A stretch of 64,000 nucleotides of DNA, taken from the NCBI RefSeq assembly GCF_000877395.1, contig NZ_JYFE01000050.1, forward strand, positions 1 through 64,000, given 5' to 3'. The position numbers were made by a program, and so were the translations under genes. Shown in pieces: positions 52,409 to 61,543 of the stretch (positions within the stretch are counted from its first letter, which is position 1; each line of letters begins with the position of its first letter). Below the pieces are notes generated by a model. The model worked only from the letters and a program-made list of their open reading frames with translations, ran no database searches and was not told the DNA's origin. The DNA is from Jannaschia aquimarina. Its GTDB lineage: Bacteria; Pseudomonadota; Alphaproteobacteria; Rhodobacterales; Rhodobacteraceae.

Positions 52409-53325
52409 AGGTCAAATATGCTCGGCTGCCGATCCGTCGTTCGACAACCTATGGCATCACCTATTTCCTGCTGGTCCCGCTCTTTGCAGCAGTCTACTAT
52501 CTTTTCCAACCTTCATTTTCCCAAGAGTTGGGAATAGTCAATGCATTCTATTTGAGTGCTGTCACCGCAACCACGCTTGGATTCGGAGATATTGTTCCGG
52601 GGAGCTGGGATGGCAAGGCGTTTACCTCCATTCAGTCATTGCTTGGTGTTCTTACGATTGGTCTAACGCTCGCAAATCTATCTCGAGAGTGGTCAGAGCA
52701 GCTAGTTGAGCAAGAGCGGCAGATCGTTTCAGAGCAGTACAACGCCAGCGAGCGAGCTAAAGTACGAGCTCACGGAAAATATGTGAAGCGCCGAATTCAA
52801 AAGCTTTCCCGAACCATGAATTTATTAATCACTGAAAGGTCAGATAAGTCTACCGTTCAGATGTCAATGAATCTGGAGCTTCGGAGTGGCACAAGCTTCT
52901 CGGATATGGCAAATGCTTTTCTTCCAACTTGCCTTGGCGGAAACCCCCTTAACGCGCTTGCCATTGATGTTTATTTCCAAGACGAGAGAAAGCTTCGTGC
53001 TGCGCTTGAAAGCCTCGTCACGTCTATCGATACTGAGAAGTACTCTCTGCTCTCTGAAAGATGCATCGATTTCGATTTTCTTTGCGAACAGACGAGTTTC
53101 CCAAACGAGATAGAATCGCACATGTCAATTCCGGCTAATGGTGGCACTGCGCGAGATTATGTTTTGAAGGCGCTCATGGAGCAGCGGGGTCGGATCGACG
53201 TAGTTGACCCTGCAAGCGTTGTATATCCTTATAAAGCGCTTTTCGAATCTTTGGAGAAAAAAATGTTGATCCTTAGGGACATTGATTCTCTGATTTCTGC
53301 GCCGGTTGTTAGGGTTCAGCAATAG
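52405..53325 (+). CDS. two-helix potassium channel-like protein, AT-rich gene
   Basis: A 306-residue protein with two transmembrane helices (about residues 16-33 and 72-92). Between them is a pore loop with the selectivity filter TTLGFGD (residues 56-62), as in potassium channels. The other roughly 210 residues are a charged cytoplasmic domain unlike RCK/TrkA folds that I know. The GTG at 52405 overlaps the thyX stop. The gene is clearly more AT-rich than all neighbours and uses A/T-ending codons, so it was probably acquired by transfer. Ligand and role unknown. Confidence 0.78.
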   Translation: MKVKYARLPIRRSTTYGITYFLLVPLFAAVYYLFQPSFSQELGIVNAFYLSAVTATTLGFGDIVPGSWDGKAFTSIQSLLGVLTIGLTLANLSREWSEQLVEQERQIVSEQYNASERAKVRAHGKYVKRRIQKLSRTMNLLITERSDKSTVQMSMNLELRSGTSFSDMANAFLPTCLGGNPLNALAIDVYFQDERKLRAALESLVTSIDTEKYSLLSERCIDFDFLCEQTSFPNEIESHMSIPANGGTARDYVLKALMEQRGRIDVVDPASVVYPYKALFESLEKKMLILRDIDSLISAPVVRVQQ

Positions 53326-53565
53326 CGACCTTAGAGTAGGCATCATCATGTCCCGTAATTTTGGGGCAAAGATGCTTAACTTGATGACCGCACCCGGGTC
53401 AGACTGCAAATAGTAGGCATGTAATGTTCACCCAACACTAGTACGCCGCTCGATCCGCAGGTTCGTCACACGCTCCATTCGCCTCACGATCACCGGGACC
53501 TCTCCCAGTCGCTGACCCACCGACCGGTGACGCCCCTCCCCGCGTCCCCGCCGGTTCACCCACCT

Positions 53566-53646
53566 CCTTCTCTGCTTCTCAAATATCCCGGGGGTCCGGA
53601 GGCAGGGCCCCCGGCCGGGCCGGACGGGGCTCGATGCCCCGTCCGG
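53566..53646. terminator. double-hairpin repeat, copy B
   Basis: Reverse-oriented copy of the element at 11123-11203 (81 bases, about nine differences). A 10-bp perfect stem (53621-53630 with 53636-53645, 5-base loop) and a second GC stem (CCGGAGGCAGGGCCCCCGG region, imperfect) are conserved, as is the AAATATCCCGGGGGTCC core. It lies between the convergent channel and glutamine synthetase-like genes and probably serves both as terminator. Confidence 0.75.
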
Positions 53647-53730
53647 TCCGCCCCCGCGCGAGCCGCTCAAGGCGGCGCGCAACAGACACGCCTGCGGGCA
53701 AGCGGAGGCCCGGCCCCCCCTCGGGTGCCA

Positions 53731-53776
53731 TCTGTGCAGACGGGGGGTGCACAGGGGGTGCACAGGGGGTGCACAG
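53731..53776 (-). repeat. 11-bp-period GTGCAC repeat, copy B
   Basis: Reverse-oriented copy of 10314-10358, with three GTGCAC units in 11-base steps and the same CTGTGCAGACGG end. Over 49 aligned bases the copies differ at two positions. Here it lies 85 bases from the double-hairpin repeat, in the same relative order as at 10.3-11.2 kb. Confidence 0.85.
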
Positions 53777-53842
53777 CGGATTTTCGCCGGAATCGACCGT
53801 ACGGTGCCCTCGCGCTCCCTCCGAATCGTCGGTCGCGGACCC

Positions 53843-55204
53843 TCAGACGTTCAGCAGCAGGTGCTCCCGCTCCCAGGGAGAGATGACCTGAAGGAACGCG
53901 CCGTATTCCATCCGCTTCACCGCCGCGTAGACCGACGAGAAATGGGGATGCAGCAATTCCCGCACCTCCGCCGCCTCCTCGAAGAGATCCAGCGCCGTGT
54001 TCAGATCGCGCGGGATTGCCGCCTCCAGGTCGTAGGCGTCGCCCGCATATTGCGGCGAGGGGGCCGTCTCGTCGCGCAGGCCCAGATAGCCGCAGGCCAG
54101 GCTCGCCGCGATGCCCAGATAGGGGTTGCAATCCATGCCCGCGATCCGGTTCTCGACCCGCTTGGCCTCGGGCCCGCTGACGGGGACGCGCAGCCCCGTG
54201 GTGCGGTTGTCGCGGCCCCATTCCAGGTTGATCGGCGCGGCGAGGTCCCGCACGAACCGCCGGTAGGAGTTCACGTAGGGCGCCAGCAGAGCCATCACGG
54301 CGGGCAGGTGCGCCTGCATTCCGCCTATGAAATGAAGGAAGGCCGGCGTCTCGTGCCCGGTTTCGTCGACGAAGATGTTGCGCCCCGTGGCCATGTCCAC
54401 GACCGAGTGGTGGATATGCATGGCCGAGCCGGGCTCGTCCTGGTGCGGCTTGGCCATGAAGGTCGCGTAGCAATCGTGGCGCAGCGCCGCCTCGCGGATC
54501 ATGCGCTTGAAGCAGAAGATCTCGTCGGCCAGCTTCACGGGGTCGCCGTGGCGCAGGTTCAGCTCCACCTGGCCCGAGCCGCCCTCCTGCAGGATGCCGT
54601 CGATCTCCAGCCCCATGGCCTCGGCGAAGTCGTAGATGTCGTCGATGACGGGGCCGTATTCGTCGATGGCGGACATGGAGTAGGCCTGCCGCGCCGCCGC
54701 CCGCCGCCCCGAGCGCCCCATCGGAGGCTCCACCGGCACTGAGGGGTCGGTGTTCCGCGCGATCAGAAAGAACTCCATCTCGGGCGCGACCACGGGCCGC
54801 CAGCCCCGAGCGGCGTAGGTGTCAACCACGCGCTTGAGCACGTTGCGCGGCGCCACATCGATCGGCGCCCCCCCCTGATCCACCATGTCATGTATAACCT
54901 GCACCGTCCAATCCGCCGTCCAGGGCGAGGCGCGGGTGGTGGAGTAGTCGGGGGTAAGGATCATGTCCGGTTCGGTGAAGGCTGCGTCGCCGTCATCGGC
55001 CCATTCGCCGGTGATCGTCTGCTGGAAGATCGACGCCGGCAGGTAGAAGCTTCCCTGCTGGGCGAACTTGGCAGCGGGCATCGCCTTGCCGCGCGCGATG
55101 CCCGACAGGTCGGCGACCACGCATTCCACCTCGTCCAGACGGCGACCTTCCAGATACGTGCGGACGTGAACGGGGCTCTTGGACAGCCAGTCAGGAGACG
55201 CCAT
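53843..55204 (-). CDS. glutamine synthetase-family protein (gamma-glutamylpolyamine type)
   Basis: A 453-residue glutamine synthetase-fold ligase. Key segments are VVADLSGIARGKAMP near residue 30, APEMEFFLI near residue 140 with metal-ligand Glu residues, GQVELNLRHGDPV near residue 215, SAMHIHHSV near residue 260 and NLEWGRDNRTTGLRVP near residue 325. The N-terminus and overall length match PuuA-type gamma-glutamylputrescine or ethanolamine synthetases more than GlnA; the adenylylation loop of GlnA is absent. No other polyamine genes are next to it, so the amine substrate is open. Confidence 0.85.
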   Translation of the reverse strand: MASPDWLSKSPVHVRTYLEGRRLDEVECVVADLSGIARGKAMPAAKFAQQGSFYLPASIFQQTITGEWADDGDAAFTEPDMILTPDYSTTRASPWTADWTVQVIHDMVDQGGAPIDVAPRNVLKRVVDTYAARGWRPVVAPEMEFFLIARNTDPSVPVEPPMGRSGRRAAARQAYSMSAIDEYGPVIDDIYDFAEAMGLEIDGILQEGGSGQVELNLRHGDPVKLADEIFCFKRMIREAALRHDCYATFMAKPHQDEPGSAMHIHHSVVDMATGRNIFVDETGHETPAFLHFIGGMQAHLPAVMALLAPYVNSYRRFVRDLAAPINLEWGRDNRTTGLRVPVSGPEAKRVENRIAGMDCNPYLGIAASLACGYLGLRDETAPSPQYAGDAYDLEAAIPRDLNTALDLFEEAAEVRELLHPHFSSVYAAVKRMEYGAFLQVISPWEREHLLLNV

Positions 55205-55357
55205 GTCTGTTTCCGAATTGTGGTGACCATCGGCTTAGTCCTGCCGAATGTCCTGAACAAGCGGCAGATCTTTGCGCTTTGCCATCCGGATGCGGGACTT
55301 TTGCCCCCGCGCGGCCCGATTTGGGCAAGAGGATCCCCCAACCTTCGGAGATTGCCC

Positions 55358-55843
55358 ATGATTCGACCGCTCGCGCTGCTTCTGACCGTTGCCCTTGCCG
55401 GGTGTCAGGCCCCACCGCCGGATACGGCGGGCGGTGTGCAAACGCCATCTACGCGCGGGGTGTCGACCCGGGATGTGGTTCAGCTCACGAACTCGCAGCG
55501 GCGCAGTCTCGGCGCCCTTCGCAGCGATGCACGTCTCAGCCGGGCCGCGAAACGCCATTCGGAGCACATGGCGCGGCAGGGCCGGATCGGCCACCGAGGC
55601 CCGGGGGGCTCGACGCTCATGCAGCGGGTGAAGCGGGCTGGCTACGAGCCGTGCCTGGCCGCCGAGAACGTTGCCGCCGGCCAGCAATCGGCGCGGGATG
55701 TCGTACAGGCCTGGATGACCTCGCCGGGGCACCGCCGAAACATCATGATCCGGCAGGCCGAGGATGTCGGGATCGGCGTGGCATCCGATGCATCGGGACG
55801 CCTCTACTGGACGATGGTCCTCGCCCGACCCTGCGGCGCCTGA
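55358..55843 (+). CDS. CAP-domain lipoprotein
   Basis: A 161-residue putative lipoprotein of the CAP/SCP superfamily. The signal peptide ends LTVALAGC (lipobox Cys near residue 16). The CAP core follows: LTNSQRRSLGALRSDARLSRAA, KRHSEHMARQGRIGH with the two conserved His residues, and VVQAWMTSPGHRRNIM near residue 115. GGAG lies seven bases before the ATG. Bacterial CAP proteins are often secreted with uncertain function. Confidence 0.85.
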   Translation: MIRPLALLLTVALAGCQAPPPDTAGGVQTPSTRGVSTRDVVQLTNSQRRSLGALRSDARLSRAAKRHSEHMARQGRIGHRGPGGSTLMQRVKRAGYEPCLAAENVAAGQQSARDVVQAWMTSPGHRRNIMIRQAEDVGIGVASDASGRLYWTMVLARPCGA

Positions 55844-55886
55844 TCATGTCCCGCCACACTGCGCGAGGCGAGCGGTACGCCAGGCG

Positions 55887-56327
55887 CTAGAGGTTCTGCT
55901 CGGCTCTCTGGCGGGCCAGGGCGCTGTCGCGGTCCGCGATCCCCAGAAGGTTCGAGAGCAGCCGGAGCAGGCTGTCTTCCTCCACGTCGCGCGTTCCATC
56001 TGCCAGCACGACCGACCAGAGCGCCTCGAGCAGGGCCGCCCGCTCCTCCAGCGGAACGGCATCCTTGAGCGAGCGCGTGAACCGGACGGTGTCGGGGGCT
56101 TCGGCCTCCAGCCCCTCCGCCTCCGTCCGGAGCGCGGTTGCCGCATCCGCGGCAAGGCCATGGCGCTGGGCGAGGACGCGGTCGATCCGGGCCTTTTCGA
56201 TCTCAGCGTAGTCGCCGTCCGCGCGGGCCACACGCACGAGAAGCGCGGCTAGGGCGAGACGGGCATCGGGTTCGGGCAGGCGTTCTGGCTCGGACGTGCC
56301 GAGACGGCGGAGGAGATCTGCAAACAT
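55887..56327 (-). CDS. TerB-family protein
   Basis: A 146-residue all-helical protein of the TerB/DjlA N-terminal type: LALAALLVRVARADGDYAEIE near residue 25 with acidic metal-site residues, and ALWSVVLADGTRDVEEDSLL near residue 100, a second copy of the same motif. Such domains bind metal ions at membranes. There are no other tellurite genes nearby, so a tellurite role is not supported. Confidence 0.82.
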   Translation of the reverse strand: MFADLLRRLGTSEPERLPEPDARLALAALLVRVARADGDYAEIEKARIDRVLAQRHGLAADAATALRTEAEGLEAEAPDTVRFTRSLKDAVPLEERAALLEALWSVVLADGTRDVEEDSLLRLLSNLLGIADRDSALARQRAEQNL

Positions 56328-56456
56328 CCGCGCTATTTAAGACGCATCGCGCGAGTTGCCAGACCTGCCCGGAGGCGAGGCTGTGCGCCATCGGGTCAGA
56401 ATGCCTGCACGGCGCGTGATATTCGCTGAGCCGTACCGGAAGTTCCTTCCGGCGGA

Positions 56457-56762
56457 TCAGTGTCCCTCCGGGGCTGTCCACCCCTCGCAAATGACCAGAT
56501 CGCTCTCGCTGATACCCCGCCGCAACTCGATCGCAGCCTGATAGGCGGGGCTGCGGTAGCAGGACAACGCCGCGTCGTAGTCAGGAAACTCGATCACCAC
56601 CGTCCTTGGCTTGGCATCGCCTTCGACCAGCTCTCGCGCGCCGCCGCGGACCAAGAAGCGACCGCCATACTCCGCCAGGGGCGCCGCGTTCGCCGCGCGA
56701 TAGAGGTCGTAGGCTTCGGGGTCGTCCACCCGGCCATGAGCGATCCAGTATCCCTTTGCCAT
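56457..56762 (-). CDS. DUF1330 family protein
   Basis: A 101-residue ferredoxin-like fold protein of the DUF1330 family: KGYWIAHGRVDDPEAYDLY at the start, GGRFLVRGG near residue 38, TVVIEFPDYDAALSCYRSPAY near residue 58. Function unknown. The start at 56762 has GGAGAAGACAGG upstream; the ATG-rich extension to 56783 is less likely. Confidence 0.85.
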   Translation of the reverse strand: MAKGYWIAHGRVDDPEAYDLYRAANAAPLAEYGGRFLVRGGARELVEGDAKPRTVVIEFPDYDAALSCYRSPAYQAAIELRRGISESDLVICEGWTAPEGH

Positions 56763-56858
56763 CCTGTCTTCTCCATTCATCAATGCAACCTATCGTTGCC
56801 TAACGGATAACCTGTGCTAAGTGAGTCTTGCTCACATGACGATCTGAAAGTTTGCCTC

Positions 56859-57674
56859 ATGATCCGCATTCTGACCGTCGCGATGACGTTTGTCGCAGCG
56901 ACACCTCTCGTTGCGCAAGAAACGCTGGATTCGATTGCCGACCCGATGGATTTTTCCGCGACAGCGTCGAGCAGGACGGGCGGGCCCGCGCTCGGGTTCA
57001 CGCTTCGGACGGGGGTTTCTTCGAACCCGCGCTATTTCGGTGACAACAGCAGCGAGGTTGGTGCCGATCTCGGCGTCGCGCTGGACTACTTCCGGTTGGG
57101 CCGTCTCGAATTCGGGAGTCAGGACCCGTATTCCTATCCCGAGGGGTTCGGGATCACCGGATCTTTCCGCTACATCGGAAAGCGTGACGACGACGATTCT
57201 GACGAACTGGCCGGGCTTGACGATGTCGACGCCTCTCTCGAACTGGGGGCAGGGCTTCGCTACGCGACCCGCGATTGGCAGGTCTTCGGCAACGTGCGCT
57301 ACGGCGTCATCGGGCACGAGTCCTTCGTCGGCGAGCTGGGCGCCGATGCCTTTCTGCGGCCAAGCGATCGTCTGACTCTTCGACTTGGCCCCCGTGCGCT
57401 GTTCGGCTCGGACGAGTATGTCGACACCTATTTCGGGGTCACGCCCGAGGAAGCGGCGGCGAGTGCATTCGATGCCTACGATCCGGATAGCGGGCTTGTC
57501 TCGACCGGGGTCGAGTTGGGCGCGGGGTACCGCTTCAACGATACTTGGGGTCTGGACGCTGCCGTCCGTTACGAAAGGCTTCGCGGTGACGCGGCCGACA
57601 GCCCGATCGTTCAGGACGACGATCAGGTCAGCGCGAGAATCGGAGTGACCCGGCGCTTTACCTTCGGCTTCTAG
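56859..57674 (+). CDS. MipA/OmpV-family outer membrane protein
   Basis: A 271-residue protein with a signal peptide (MIRILTVAMTFVAATPLVAQ) and a beta-barrel of alternating hydrophobic strands, ending in an aromatic residue (RRFTFGF). The FTLRTGVSSNPRYFGDNSSEVGAD and LELGAGLRYATRDWQVFGN segments match the MipA/OmpV group. The start at 56859 directly precedes the signal sequence. The divergent DUF1330 gene lies 96 bases upstream. Confidence 0.82.
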   Translation: MIRILTVAMTFVAATPLVAQETLDSIADPMDFSATASSRTGGPALGFTLRTGVSSNPRYFGDNSSEVGADLGVALDYFRLGRLEFGSQDPYSYPEGFGITGSFRYIGKRDDDDSDELAGLDDVDASLELGAGLRYATRDWQVFGNVRYGVIGHESFVGELGADAFLRPSDRLTLRLGPRALFGSDEYVDTYFGVTPEEAAASAFDAYDPDSGLVSTGVELGAGYRFNDTWGLDAAVRYERLRGDAADSPIVQDDDQVSARIGVTRRFTFGF

Positions 57675-57793
57675 CCTTCCCCGCGGCGCGGGGCAGGGCC
57701 CCGGCGTCGACGTGTCGGGCCTGACCCGCCAGAGGCGCGGCATTCTGGCGGAATACGAAGGGTGGCAATGCTGCCGGAAGCAGGCGGACGGGC

Positions 57794-58678
57794 CTATGCC
57801 CCGCCTGCTGCGGCCTCGCTTCCCGCAACGTCGTCGTCCCGCTGCACGATCAAGGTGCGATGGGGGAAGGGGATCGAGATGCCGGCCCCTTCGAGGGCGA
57901 TCTTCACATCCCTGTTCATATCCTTCCAGTAGCCGAAGAAGTCGGTCCTCTTGACCCAGGCCCGGACAAGAAAGTTCACGGACGAGTCCCCCAGACTGTC
58001 GACCAGAATGGTCGGTTCCGGTTCGGCGACGAAACGCGGGTCGGAGGTAATGGTGTCCCGGATCACCTGCGCCGTGAGATGCAGGTCGGCATCGTAGCTG
58101 ACGCCGAAGACCCATTCGGCCTGTCGCATGTCGTAGGCCGAGTAGTTGACGATCGTGTTCCCCCAGACCTCCGAGTTCGGGATGATGATCTGGAAATTTC
58201 CGATGCTCGCCAACTCGGTGAAGTTCAGGTTGATGGACTTCACCGTGCCCATTTGGCCGTTGATCACGACGAAATCGCCGTTCTTGATGGGCCGGAACAG
58301 GATCAGCATCACCCCGGCCGCGACGTTGGACAGCGTCCCTTGCAGTGCCAGACCGATCGCCAGACCGGCCGCACCGATCACGGCGACGATCGAGGTGGTC
58401 TGGATCCCGAACGTGTTGAGCACCACGACCCCCGCCACGGCGAGGATCGCGTAGCGCGCGATGTTGGCGAGAAACTCGAAGAGCGTGTCGTCCAGACGCT
58501 CGTGCTTCTGGGACAGACCCTTGATCCGGCGGCTGACGAAGCCTGACAGGATGAAGGCCAGGATGATGATGAGGATCGCCGACAGCACATCCCCAAGCAG
58601 CGAGGCGAGGAATTCGAGGCTCAGGAAATCGCCGAGCGTACGGCCGGCATAGATTTCGGTCGAAAGAAGGTCGCGCAT
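57794..58678 (-). CDS. small-conductance mechanosensitive channel
   Basis: A 294-residue MscS-family channel: about three transmembrane helices in the first 125 residues (LLGDVLSAILIIILAFILSG, IARYAILAVAGVVVLNTFG, GAAGLAIGLALQGTLSNVAAGVMLILFRP, the pore helix). The beta domain follows (GTVKSINLNFTELASIGNFQ, IIPNSEVW) and a C-terminal domain. It releases solutes on osmotic downshock. Transcribed alone, with a 69-base gap to phhB upstream. Confidence 0.92.
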   Translation of the reverse strand: MRDLLSTEIYAGRTLGDFLSLEFLASLLGDVLSAILIIILAFILSGFVSRRIKGLSQKHERLDDTLFEFLANIARYAILAVAGVVVLNTFGIQTTSIVAVIGAAGLAIGLALQGTLSNVAAGVMLILFRPIKNGDFVVINGQMGTVKSINLNFTELASIGNFQIIIPNSEVWGNTIVNYSAYDMRQAEWVFGVSYDADLHLTAQVIRDTITSDPRFVAEPEPTILVDSLGDSSVNFLVRAWVKRTDFFGYWKDMNRDVKIALEGAGISIPFPHRTLIVQRDDDVAGSEAAAGGA

Positions 58679-58747
58679 GGGGCCCCCGGAACTGGCGTTT
58701 CGGGGCTGCTATCAAGCGCGGTGCGGCAGGACCAGACGGATCAGGCG

Positions 58748-58975
58748 TCAGAGCGCGTCGATTGCTTCCGCCAGCTTGCGGTCCTTGTCCGTCAGGCCGC
58801 CTGCATCATGGGTGGTGAGGCGGATGGAAACGCAGTTGTACACGTTCGACCATTCCGGGTGGTGGTCCTGAGCTTCGGCCAGAAGCGCCACGCGCGACAT
58901 GAAGGCCCAGGCTTCGCTGAAATCCCTGAACTTGAACTCGCGTTCCAGGGCCCCGTCCTTTTCGATCCAACTCAT
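58748..58975 (-). CDS. phhB: pterin-4a-carbinolamine dehydratase
   Basis: A 75-residue PCD protein that recycles tetrahydrobiopterin for aromatic hydroxylases. The signature [20 protein letters not shown] and [11 protein letters not shown] are complete, including the three active-site His residues (HHP and TTH). The protein is shorter than most at the N-terminus but has the catalytic core. The ATG overlaps the stop of the acyltransferase gene (ATGA). No phenylalanine hydroxylase gene is nearby. Confidence 0.9.
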   Translation of the reverse strand: MSWIEKDGALEREFKFRDFSEAWAFMSRVALLAEAQDHHPEWSNVYNCVSIRLTTHDAGGLTDKDRKLAEAIDAL

Positions 58976-60174
58976 TCCTGTTCCTCCACATTCGCCCGGC
59001 GGAAAGGGCCGTAGGCGGTCAGCACTTCGATATCCTCCTCGATGGCCCGTGCCTCTGCGTCGAGGAACCGCGCAACGGCATCCCGGAACCCGTCGTGAGG
59101 GATGAAGTGCAGAGAATGGCAGGTGACGGGCAGGTAGCCGCGCGCCAGCTTGTGGTCGCCCTGTGCGCCGGCTTCGACGCGGGTCAAGCCATTGGCCAGG
59201 GCCCATTCGATCGCCTGATAGTAGCAGAGTTCGAAATGCAGCGCGGGATGGTGTTCCGTACAGCCCCAGTAGCGCCCGTAGAGCGTTTCGCGTCCGATGA
59301 AGTTCAGCGCCCCGGCCACCCACCTGCCGTCCCGCTCGGCAAGGATCAGGAGGACGTCGTTCCGCATCGTTGCCTGAACTTCATCGAAGAAGGCGCGCGT
59401 CAGGTAGGGGGTACCCCATTTCCGCGCGCCCGTATCCTGATAGAAATGCCAGAAAGCGTCCCAGTGGTCGGGCTCGATCTCGTCGCCGGTGAGCGCGTGG
59501 ATCCGTCCTCCGAAGCCTTGGGCCTGTGCGCGTTCCTTGCGGATGTTCTTGCGCTTGCGGCTTGAGAGCGCGGCGAGGAAGCCGTCGAAATCGCCGAAGC
59601 CATCATCGACCCAGTGGTATTGTTGCGATGACCGGCCCAACAGCCCCATCGCTTCGCCGCGCGCTCGCTCCTCTTCGGTGCAGAACGTCACGTGGAGCGA
59701 TGAAAGCTCGTTCGTTTCGCAGACCTGCGCCGCGCCCGCGATCAGCGCCGACATGCCGGCCTCGTCATGCCCGGGCGCAACAAGAAAGCGCCGCCCGGTC
59801 GCCGGCGTGAAGGGGACTGCGATCTGGAGCTTGGGATAGTACGCGCCACCGCCCCGCTCCCATGCATGGGCCCAGTTGTGGTCGAAGATATACTCGCCCT
59901 GACTGTGCCCCTTGACGTAAAGCGGCGCGACCGCGATCACCTCCTCGTCCTGACGCACGATCAGCGGCTGCGGCTGCCAGCCCGTCCCCGGCCCGACCGA
60001 GCCCGACCTTTCCAAGGCCGACAGGAACCTGTGCGTCGTGAAGGGATCCACGGGCCGCGCGCCCGCCGGGCCGGGATCGGCGCAGTGATCCCACGTCGCC
60101 GGGTCGATCGCGTCCACGCCAGCGCAGACCTCGACCGTGATCCGGGGCTCTTCATCAGGGAGAGGGGCGGTCAT
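58972..60174 (-). CDS. GNAT-type acyltransferase family protein (COG3146)
   Basis: A 400-residue protein of the DUF482/COG3146 family with a FemAB-like N-acyltransferase fold: [19 protein letters not shown] near residue 45, [22 protein letters not shown] near residue 93, [12 protein letters not shown] near residue 155, [15 protein letters not shown] near residue 205, and [18 protein letters not shown] near the end. Substrate unknown. It is coupled to phhB and lies 26 bases after the phosphodiesterase gene. Confidence 0.85.
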   Translation of the reverse strand: MTAPLPDEEPRITVEVCAGVDAIDPATWDHCADPGPAGARPVDPFTTHRFLSALERSGSVGPGTGWQPQPLIVRQDEEVIAVAPLYVKGHSQGEYIFDHNWAHAWERGGGAYYPKLQIAVPFTPATGRRFLVAPGHDEAGMSALIAGAAQVCETNELSSLHVTFCTEEERARGEAMGLLGRSSQQYHWVDDGFGDFDGFLAALSSRKRKNIRKERAQAQGFGGRIHALTGDEIEPDHWDAFWHFYQDTGARKWGTPYLTRAFFDEVQATMRNDVLLILAERDGRWVAGALNFIGRETLYGRYWGCTEHHPALHFELCYYQAIEWALANGLTRVEAGAQGDHKLARGYLPVTCHSLHFIPHDGFRDAVARFLDAEARAIEEDIEVLTAYGPFRRANVEEQE

Positions 60175-60200
60175 TCCGTTTCAAATGGAGGCGATATGCG

Positions 60201-60950
60201 TCAGGGCAAGTAGCCTTCGAATGTTACGCCGTCGGCAACCAGACGCGCCGTGAGTTCCTGCTCCGGCGAACGGATCGTCCAGCAGAGGATGGCGATGCCC
60301 GAACGCTTCAATTCTGCCACGCGTGGCATCGAGAGAGCATCCGATTGATGACTGATGAAAGAGGCTCCGACGGCATCCGCATCTGGAATTTCCCGTAACG
60401 TCGCACGGGTCTCGGCAGGGAGATCGGGCCAATCTTCTGACTGAAAGGCAGACGTCACCAGACCCCGTGGGATCTCCGGCAGCAGATCGACCATGGCCGC
60501 GACGGAATGCGGGTTGAAGGACATGACCGCGATTGGCCCCTCGTAGTCACGCAGATCGCGTACGACGGCTCTTTCCAGCCTGCCGATATCCGGACCCATC
60601 TGTCCGTCCTGGTCCTTGATCTCGACCAGGATCGGCACGCGGCCCCGCACGAGACCAAGCACTTGCGAAAGTGTCGGGATCCGCTGCCGCGTCCCCGCGA
60701 CCTCGATCTGTCGCAGCATCTCCGAGGAGAGGGTGTCGACGCGCTCGCACCGGCCGCAGAGCCGGGTCAGATCTTCGTCGTGGAAGACCATCGCCACGTC
60801 GTCCGAACTGATCTGAACGTCGATCTCTATACCGTAGCCACGGTCTATCGCAGCGGAAATCGCGGCGATTGTGTTCTCGGGGATCCCGTCCGAATGCAAT
60901 CCGCGGTGCGCGATCAGACCGGGATCGGTGAAACCCGCCGGAAGGGTCAC
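60201..60950 (-). CDS. glycerophosphodiester phosphodiesterase
   Basis: A 249-residue GDPD-fold enzyme that cleaves glycerophosphodiesters to glycerol 3-phosphate and an alcohol. It shows AHRGLHSDGIPENTIAA near residue 14, then IEIDVQISSDDVAMVFHDED with the catalytic His and Glu-x-Asp residues, and LVEIKDQDGQ. No signal peptide, so cytoplasmic (UgpQ-like). The start is GTG at 60950, overlapping the RidA stop (GTGA), so the two genes are coupled. Confidence 0.9.
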   Translation of the reverse strand: MTLPAGFTDPGLIAHRGLHSDGIPENTIAAISAAIDRGYGIEIDVQISSDDVAMVFHDEDLTRLCGRCERVDTLSSEMLRQIEVAGTRQRIPTLSQVLGLVRGRVPILVEIKDQDGQMGPDIGRLERAVVRDLRDYEGPIAVMSFNPHSVAAMVDLLPEIPRGLVTSAFQSEDWPDLPAETRATLREIPDADAVGASFISHQSDALSMPRVAELKRSGIAILCWTIRSPEQELTARLVADGVTFEGYLP

Positions 60951-61405
60951 GCGATCTCGAAGATGCCCTCGATCTCCACGGCCACGCCGAGCGGGAGCGC
61001 GCCGGCCGAGACGGCCGAGCGGGAATGGCGCCCCGCCTCCCCGAGCACATCGACGAGCAGATCCGAGCAGCCGTTGATGACTTGTGGCTGCCCTTCGAAG
61101 TCAGGGGTCGAATTGACGAAGCCGGTCAGCTTCACGACGCGTTTGAGCCGTGAAAGATCTCCGTCGCACGCGGCCTTGACCTGCGCGAGGAGGCCGAGGG
61201 CGCAGGTGCGCGCGGCAGCGGCTCCCTCCTCGACCGACATGTCGTCGCCGACGGTTCCCCGGATGAGGTCATCGCCCTCCCGGCTGATCTGGCCGGATAC
61301 GAACAGCAGGTTCCCCACCTGGACGTAAGGAACGTAGTTCGCGGCGGGCGCAGACGCGTCCGGGAGCGCGTGGCCGAGTTCGATCAGACGGTCTTCGACG
61401 GACAT
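60947..61405 (-). CDS. RidA-family protein
   Basis: A 152-residue protein of the RidA (YjgF) superfamily, which hydrolyse reactive enamine/imine intermediates. It contains YVPYVQVGNLLFVSGQIS near residue 25 and LGVAVEIEGIFEIA at the end. The family Arg that anchors substrates in RidA proper is not in its usual context (AVEIEGI), so it belongs to another subgroup (Rid family 2-7 type). GGAGGAG precedes the ATG at 61405. Confidence 0.85.
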   Translation of the reverse strand: MSVEDRLIELGHALPDASAPAANYVPYVQVGNLLFVSGQISREGDDLIRGTVGDDMSVEEGAAAARTCALGLLAQVKAACDGDLSRLKRVVKLTGFVNSTPDFEGQPQVINGCSDLLVDVLGEAGRHSRSAVSAGALPLGVAVEIEGIFEIA

Positions 61406-61543
61406 GGGCGGACTCCTCCGGATGGGTTTCCGAAGGGGTGGCATGACGGCGGCACACGCGCAACGGCCTCGATTCGGATCCTGATGCAGGCTGCATTCGT
61501 TCGGGCGGACCGCATGGCCCAGACTCACCCCAATCCCGTAAAG

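Larger units (their letters stand above)
53326..53842. other. 517-base intergenic region between convergent genes, holding repeats
   Basis: Contains no convincing gene. From 53326 to about 53430 it is AT-rich like the channel gene, and it switches to GC-rich sequence near 53440. It then holds the second copies of the double-hairpin repeat (53566-53646) and the GTGCAC repeat (53731-53776). A 21-codon frame at 53349 and a 44-codon GTG frame on the minus strand ending at 53428 are too short to support. Confidence 0.7.

Noticed and set aside
53428-53559. 44-codon GTG frame on the minus strand with a purine-rich sequence just upstream
   Set aside because: The ribosome-site-like bases belong to the double-hairpin repeat, spacing to GTG is too short, and the Arg-rich product matches nothing I know.
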